From assembly GCA_964533585.1 (NCBI GenBank), contig CAZHMM010000003.1, forward strand, positions 1 through 64,000: a stretch of 64,000 nucleotides of DNA, given 5' to 3'. Source of the DNA: Elioraea sp964533585. GTDB taxonomy: Bacteria; Pseudomonadota; Alphaproteobacteria; Acetobacterales; Acetobacteraceae. Under the pieces are notes generated by a model that did not search any database, had not been told where the DNA came from, and saw nothing but the letters and a program-made list of their open reading frames with translations. Shown one piece after another: positions 59,459 through 64,000 of this stretch (its first letter is position 1; each line of letters starts with the position of its first letter). The position numbers and the translations under genes were made by a program.

Positions 59459-60552
59459 CACGGCTCGCGCGGGAACAGCAGGACGCGGTCGGGCGGCACC
59501 ACGATCTCGATCGCGGCACCAGGACGCAGCTGAAGCCGCCGCAGTGCCGTATCCTGCACCTCCACGGTCAGCGGCAGGCCCTGCGCATCGAGCGCCGCAC
59601 GCGCGATCGAGCCCAGATACTCAATGCCGCGCACGGTCGCGCCGAGCCGTGTGCCGGCGTGGCGGGTGTCCTCGGGCAGGACGTCCTCGGGGCGGAGGCA
59701 AATCTGGACCCGGGTCCCCGAGGCGAGTCGCGCGGCCGCATCGGCGGCGATGCGCACAGTGCCGACCCGGACCGCACCATCCTCGTCGATGATGCCAGGA
59801 AGCGCGTTCATCCGCCCGACGAATCCCGCGACGAACAGCGTGTCAGGATGGCGGTACACCGCATCGGGGGAGCCGACCTGTTCAATCCGCCCGCTGTTCA
59901 TCACCACCACGCGGTCCGCGATCGACAGCGCCTCCTCCTGGTCGTGCGTCACCATGATCGTGGTGATGCCGAGCCGTCGTTGCAGCGCCTTGATCTCCTC
60001 GCGCAAATGCGCGCGCACCAGTGCATCGAGCGCGGAAAGCGGTTCGTCCAGCAGGAGAAGCCCGGGATCCATCGCGATCGCGCGCGCCAGTGCAACGCGC
60101 TGCTGCTGCCCGCCCGAGAGCTGCGCAGGGTACTTCCAGGCCTGGTCGGCGAGCCCGACCAGCGCAAGCAGCTCATGCACGCGCGCCTCGATCTGCTCGC
60201 GCTTGCGGCCGAGCGAGACGAGCCCATAGCCGATATTCGCGCTCACCGTCATGTTCGGAAACAGCGCATAGGACTGGAAGACGATGCCGAAATCCCGCGC
60301 CGATGGCGGCAGGGCGGAGATATCGCGCCCGGCCTGGACGATCCGCCCCGCATCCTGCGGATCGAGCCCGGCGATCGCGCGCAGCAGCGTGGTCTTGCCG
60401 CAGCCGGAGGGGCCGAGAAAGCAGACGAACTCGCCGCGCCCGACCGTGAGCGACACATCGTCCAGCGCCACGAAGGAGCCGAACCGTTTGGTGACCCGCT
60501 CGACGGTCAGGTAGGGCTCGGCCGCCGGGGCGGTCCCGGCGGCCGAGGCCAT
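59458..60552 (-). CDS. 2-aminoethylphosphonate-type ABC ATPase
   Basis: 364 residues from ATG 60552. Walker A GPSGCGKTT, Q-loop FQSYALFPNM, signature LSGGQQQRVALARAI, Walker B LLLDEPLSALD, H-loop MVTHDQEEALSIAD, and a TOBE-like C-terminus (RVQICLRPEDVLPED). A GTG at 60579 directly after the binding-protein stop would add nine residues; neither start has a good ribosome binding site. Confidence 0.93.
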   Translation of the reverse strand: MASAAGTAPAAEPYLTVERVTKRFGSFVALDDVSLTVGRGEFVCFLGPSGCGKTTLLRAIAGLDPQDAGRIVQAGRDISALPPSARDFGIVFQSYALFPNMTVSANIGYGLVSLGRKREQIEARVHELLALVGLADQAWKYPAQLSGGQQQRVALARAIAMDPGLLLLDEPLSALDALVRAHLREEIKALQRRLGITTIMVTHDQEEALSIADRVVVMNSGRIEQVGSPDAVYRHPDTLFVAGFVGRMNALPGIIDEDGAVRVGTVRIAADAAARLASGTRVQICLRPEDVLPEDTRHAGTRLGATVRGIEYLGSIARAALDAQGLPLTVEVQDTALRRLQLRPGAAIEIVVPPDRVLLFPREP

Positions 60553-60584
60553 GAGGCGCGGTGCGACGGGTGTGTCCACGCGCG

Positions 60585-61601
60585 TCAGTTGCGCGGCGCC
60601 GACTTGCCGTCGAACCGCCGACCCCACTCGGCGAGGATGCGGTCACGGTTGGCGGCAACAGTCACGAAGTCGACATCCGCGAGACGCTGCGAGAACTCCG
60701 GCGGATAGTTCTGCACGCTCGGCTGCACATCGGCCCGGCCGAGCAGCGCATAGTAGCGGCCATAGAGTTCCATCGCCTCCTTCGAGACGGCGAAGTCCAT
60801 GAGCCGCCTGGCCGCGTCGAGGTTGCGCGTGCCGCGATGGATCGCCGCCGCCTCCAGATCAAACCCGACGCCGTCGGACGGCACGATGACGTCAATCGGC
60901 GCGCCCTGGTTCTTGAGCGCCACCGCGCGCATGTCGAAGGTGATGCCGATCGCGTACTCGCCGCGCGCGGCGTTGTTGCACGGCGCGCTGCCCGAATGGG
61001 TGTAGACGGCGATGTTGTCGTGCAGCTTCGTCATGAAATCCCAGGCCGGCGCCTCGCCCTTGGTGCCGAGCCATCCAGCCACCGTCAGCAGGCCAGTGCC
61101 GGAGGAGGCTGGATTGGGCATCGCGATCAGACCGCGATAGGCCGGGTTGAGAAGGTCGGTCCACGACGCGGGCTTGGGCAGGTTGCGCTGCTGCGCGACC
61201 ACGGTGTTGAAACAGACCGCGGCGACGAAGGCGTCGAGCCCGACCCAGGTCATCGGGCTGCGGTCGCTGCGGAACTGCGGCCGCAGCGCCTCGGCATCCT
61301 TCGGCGTGTAGGGCTCGAGCATGTTCTCGGCCTCAAGACGGATCAGGCTGAAGGCGGAGAGACCCCAGATCACGTCGGCGCGCGGGTTGTCCTTCTCCGC
61401 GAGCAGGCGCGTCGTGACGATACCGGTGCTGTCGCGCACCCAGACCACTTCGATGCCCGGCACGGCGCGCTCGGCCGCCTGCTTGAACACCGGCAACTGG
61501 TCGTTCTCGAAGGCGGTGTAGACGGTCAGCCGCGTGCGCTGCGCCTCGGCCGAGGCGGCGAAGGCGAGCGTGCAGGCGGCGGCGAGCAGCAGTCGGCGCA
61601 T
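60585..61601 (-). CDS. 2-aminoethylphosphonate-type ABC binding protein
   Basis: 338 residues with signal peptide RRLLLAAACTLAFAASAEAQ. Mature segments RTRLTVYTAFENDQLPVFKQ, VVWVRDSTGIVTTRLLAEKD and NPASSGTGLLTVAGWLG resemble the AEP-specific subgroup of iron-type binding proteins. The 61601 start has GGGGA upstream; Met at 61625 lacks one. It follows the phnZ-like gene by about 120 bp on the same strand. Confidence 0.92.
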   Translation of the reverse strand: MRRLLLAAACTLAFAASAEAQRTRLTVYTAFENDQLPVFKQAAERAVPGIEVVWVRDSTGIVTTRLLAEKDNPRADVIWGLSAFSLIRLEAENMLEPYTPKDAEALRPQFRSDRSPMTWVGLDAFVAAVCFNTVVAQQRNLPKPASWTDLLNPAYRGLIAMPNPASSGTGLLTVAGWLGTKGEAPAWDFMTKLHDNIAVYTHSGSAPCNNAARGEYAIGITFDMRAVALKNQGAPIDVIVPSDGVGFDLEAAAIHRGTRNLDAARRLMDFAVSKEAMELYGRYYALLGRADVQPSVQNYPPEFSQRLADVDFVTVAANRDRILAEWGRRFDGKSAPRN

Positions 61602-61719
61602 GTGGCGGTCCCCAGCGTTGATCATTGCCGATGCGGCGAGGTCCCCGCCTCACCGTTGACAGAAGATCACACGCGGTCCGCGACAGTGGCGTGACGGTTC
61701 GGTTTCCGTTTGATGACGT

Positions 61720-62271
61720 TCACGCGGCGCGGAGCGCCGCCCGCAGGTGCGGCCGCCATCGGGACAGCGGCGGTGTGGCAAGCCCCACCTGCTTGGCGGC
61801 ATCGTCCCAGCGGCGCAGCGCGACGGCATCCGCAGCGCCCGGCCGCGCACGGAACGCCCGGCACTCGTCCGGGGCCATCGGTCCTCCCTGCAGCGCGAGA
61901 CTCCGCGTTGAGGCGGGCGAAAGCGTCGCCGCGTAGTCGGGCTCGGCCGCGACCAGGTAGCGCTTCGCCGCGACGTGCAGGTGCACCGGCGCCACCGCCG
62001 TGGGAAGGAAGTGCCGTTCAAGCCACGCCGCCCCGATATCCTCATGATGACCATCGATCCCATGCGCGGCGATGTCTTCCGGCAGGCCGTGCAGCAGGTG
62101 GCCGATGTCGTGCAGCAACGCCGCGGCGATCAGCACGGCCGGCGCCCCTGCCCGCTCGGCCAGCCACGCCGCCTGGAGCGCATGCTCGCGCTGGCTGACG
62201 CCTTCGCCGTAATGCGCCGCGCCGGCCCCGCCGCCCAGCACGTCCAGCACCGCCTCGACGATCGCGCTCAT
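61720..62271 (-). CDS. phnZ: PhnZ-like HD-domain diiron oxygenase
   Basis: 183 residues, full length for this family, which cleaves the C-P bond of 1-hydroxy-2-aminoethylphosphonate with a mixed-valent diiron centre. By eye the PhnZ metal ligands map to His30, His54, Asp55, His76, His99 and Asp156 (segments QREHALQ, LLHDIGH, GHHEDIG, LHVAAKRYL, RRWDD); LALQGGPMAPDE is also shared. Glu23 matches the induced-fit Glu, but the partner Tyr position is His20, with Tyr at 21. The start overlaps the phnX stop (ATGA). Confidence 0.9.
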   Translation of the reverse strand: MSAIVEAVLDVLGGGAGAAHYGEGVSQREHALQAAWLAERAGAPAVLIAAALLHDIGHLLHGLPEDIAAHGIDGHHEDIGAAWLERHFLPTAVAPVHLHVAAKRYLVAAEPDYAATLSPASTRSLALQGGPMAPDECRAFRARPGAADAVALRRWDDAAKQVGLATPPLSRWRPHLRAALRAA

Positions 62272-63089
62272 GGCGTCTCCCCCCGTTGCAGCCGCGACTC
62301 GACCTCGGCGAGAAGGTGCGGCAGATCGGAGATCGAGTCGATCACCCAATGCGCCCCGGCCCCGCGCAGCATGGCAGCAGCGCGCGCACGGATCAGCCCG
62401 CGCGCCCCCTCATCGAGTGCAGCGAGTTCCTCGGCCGACAGCCCTGCCTCGTTGCCCGTCAGCGCCACGCCGACTGTCCACGTACCGGCCGCCAGCCCCT
62501 CAGCGATGCCCGGCGCGGTGTCGTCCACCTTGACCACCGCCTCGGGCGGAAACACGCCGAGTTCGGCGAAGCAGCGATACATCATCAGCGGCGTCGGCCG
62601 CCCGGCAGCGAGATCGCCGGCGCACACGAGGCAATCCGGCGTGTAGCCCTGCGCGGCGGCGAGCGGCAGCAGCTCCTGCATGATCGGGCGCGTATAGCCG
62701 GTGGTGCTGCCGATCGCGAGGCCGCGCGCACGGCACGCGGCGATCGCCTCGACCGCGCCAGGGATCATGTCGGCGTGGTCACGGATTGCCGCAATGTTCA
62801 TCGGCTCGAACACGGCGAAGATGCGGTCGGCGTCAGCGGGGCCGAACGCGTGGCCGTGCCGAGCTTGCCACGCCGCGGAGACGTGCGGCAACCTGCCGAC
62901 GGCCATGATGTGATCCCGCTTGGGCAGACCCATCGGCCCGCGCGCATCGGCGATCGAGATCGTCACGCCGTACGCGGCGAAGGCGCGCACGAACGCGCCC
63001 ATCGGCGCGCGGCTGCCGTGATCGACGACGGTGCCGGCCCAGTCGAGCACCACCGCCCTGAGCGGGCCGCGATAGGCTGGTCGGCTCAT
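62268..63089 (-). CDS. phnX: Phosphonoacetaldehyde hydrolase
   Basis: A 273-residue HAD-family enzyme that splits phosphonoacetaldehyde into acetaldehyde and phosphate. The nucleophile is Asp16 in VLDWAGTVVDHG; the Schiff-base Lys57 is in GPMGLPKRDHIM; KVDDTAPGIAEGLAAGTWTV is the acidic loop. Both ends overlap neighbours by four bases. phnX usually follows an AEP aminotransferase (PhnW); none is seen in this window, so the adjacent FAD enzyme or a gene beyond the window may supply the aldehyde. Confidence 0.97.
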   Translation of the reverse strand: MSRPAYRGPLRAVVLDWAGTVVDHGSRAPMGAFVRAFAAYGVTISIADARGPMGLPKRDHIMAVGRLPHVSAAWQARHGHAFGPADADRIFAVFEPMNIAAIRDHADMIPGAVEAIAACRARGLAIGSTTGYTRPIMQELLPLAAAQGYTPDCLVCAGDLAAGRPTPLMMYRCFAELGVFPPEAVVKVDDTAPGIAEGLAAGTWTVGVALTGNEAGLSAEELAALDEGARGLIRARAAAMLRGAGAHWVIDSISDLPHLLAEVESRLQRGETP

Positions 63090-64000
63090 GCCGGCTGAGC
63101 CGCATCAATACCGAACGAGGCGAGGGCTTCCTCTGCGAGCGCGAAGGCCGTGCTCATGCCGGTGCCCGAGGTGACCATGACGACGCGACTCTCCGGTGTC
63201 GGCGCCGCGATGAACGCGGGAACCGAGGTCGACGGATACTCGCCGACCCAGCGCTCGATCACCCGTGGCGCCTCGGGAAAATGCAGCACCGCCCGCGCCT
63301 CTTCAAGAATGAGCGCTTCGGTTTCCGCCGCGAGGAACGGATCGGGCGTGTCGTCGTAGTGATGCGAATCGCCGACCACCAGCGTTCCATCCGCCGACTG
63401 CACGACGATCAGGTGGATGCCGTGTGCGAGGTGTCCGGGCTGCTCGGCCTCCAGGCGGGTCCGCAGGGCAGGCAGCGACGCGGCTCCGGCATAGCCCAGA
63501 TAGCGCACGAGGCCGAGATCGCTCATCACCGCCGCCGGCAGCCGCCAGCCTGGATCGGCGAGGCGCAGCATCGAGAGCTTGCAGCGGAGCGGATGGTGCG
63601 CGGCGATCGTGTCCGGGAAGAGCGACAGGAACTCATTGCCCGGGCAGACAACAACACGGTCCGCCGGGATCGATCCGCGCGTCGTGTCAACGCGGCCGGG
63701 GCCAACGCCCATGACATGCGTACGCCAGAGGAACCGCACGCCGTGCCGGGTCTCAAGCCAAGCCGCGAGGCGCGGCAGGGCCTCGCGCGGTTCGACGCGG
63801 AGTTCGTGCGGCGAGAGCAGCGCGCCGGTGAGGCTCCGCTGCAACGGGTGCGGAAGCTCCTCGGGCGCGAGGACACGACATCCCTGCCCCATTGGCCCGC
63901 GGACGAACGCCTCGATGACCGAGCGCGCTTCCACCCGCCGCGCGGCCATCAGCAGGCCACGGTGCAGCACCGGAATGCCCGTGGCCGCGCAGACCTCCGC
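63086..64000 (-). CDS. FAD-dependent oxidoreductase of phosphonate clusters (5' end beyond window)
   Basis: The frame is open to the window edge, so the N-terminal FAD-binding GxGxxG is not visible. The visible part contains CAATGIPVLHRGLL, VDTTRGSIPADRVVVCPGNE and TSGTGMSTAFALAEEA, matching DadA-type amine oxidoreductases that recur in AEP degradation gene clusters. Such enzymes can oxidise AEP or N-alkylated AEP to phosphonoacetaldehyde, which would feed phnX. The stop overlaps the phnX start (ATGA). Confidence 0.85.
   Translation of the reverse strand, partial: AEVCAATGIPVLHRGLLMAARRVEARSVIEAFVRGPMGQGCRVLAPEELPHPLQRSLTGALLSPHELRVEPREALPRLAAWLETRHGVRFLWRTHVMGVGPGRVDTTRGSIPADRVVVCPGNEFLSLFPDTIAAHHPLRCKLSMLRLADPGWRLPAAVMSDLGLVRYLGYAGAASLPALRTRLEAEQPGHLAHGIHLIVVQSADGTLVVGDSHHYDDTPDPFLAAETEALILEEARAVLHFPEAPRVIERWVGEYPSTSVPAFIAAPTPESRVVMVTSGTGMSTAFALAEEALASFGIDAAQPA

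Overview
The window comes from a GC-rich alphaproteobacterial chromosome. The clearest marker is a complete PhyR-NepR-EcfG general stress response locus, a system confined to Alphaproteobacteria. The gene content (mreBCD-mrdAB cluster, many Bug/TctC-type binding proteins, amidases, phosphonate genes) would suit a Roseomonas-like member of the Acetobacteraceae, but that placement is inference.

Region 1 (169-12396) is an integrated element of about 12.2 kb, bounded by a 48-bp direct repeat of the 3' part of tRNA-Lys(CTT). It carries a P4-type tyrosine integrase, a serine resolvase, one or two tiny membrane proteins, a two-TM protein of unknown function, a repeat array resembling a replication origin, and a seven-gene overlapping operon led by a DUF3987 primase/helicase-like protein. 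GTAGCGCC repeats near both ends look like integrase arm sites. I see no relaxase, conjugation or capsid gene.

Region 2 (12352-18066) is core chromosome on the minus strand: mreB, mreC, mreD, mrdA (PBP2), rodA and the intact tRNA-Lys with its promoter. Region 3 (18220-23721) is the general stress response. phyR, two EcfG-like sigma factors, nepR and an HWE/HisKA_2 kinase sit among small stress genes (glycine-zipper lipoprotein, DUF1328, CsbD, DUF3185). Three of these genes have near-perfect GGAAC-N16-CGTT EcfG promoters. Region 4 (23777-25577) is leuA, preceded by an unannotated Leu-rich leader peptide that appears to be leaderless.

Region 5 (25611-36467) is carboxylic-acid metabolism. It has a TPP-dependent enzyme divergent from tandem 2-hydroxyacid dehydrogenases, then a LysR-linked operon (CoA-transferase, two MaoC-like hydratases, crotonase, TctC-type binding protein), then a second TctC protein with a metallo-beta-lactamase-fold hydrolase. 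Region 6 (36628-47136) is a nine-gene, tightly overlapping operon. It encodes a polyamine-type ABC importer, a GntR/FCD regulator, both subunits of a dimethylformamidase-like amidohydrolase, a fused E1 alpha-beta dehydrogenase without E2/E3, and a class III aminotransferase. This is the best candidate for an undescribed catabolic pathway.

Region 7 (47143-57723) has an oligopeptide-type binding protein, two amidases, and a dipeptide ABC operon that is visibly decaying: a sulfatase/binding-protein chimera, a twice-frameshifted ATPase and a permease with an internal deletion. An alkaline-phosphatase-superfamily hydrolase follows. Region 8 (57767-64000, minus strand) is a 2-aminoethylphosphonate cluster: FAD oxidoreductase (cut by the window edge), phnX, a phnZ-like HD oxygenase, and the three-part AEP ABC importer.
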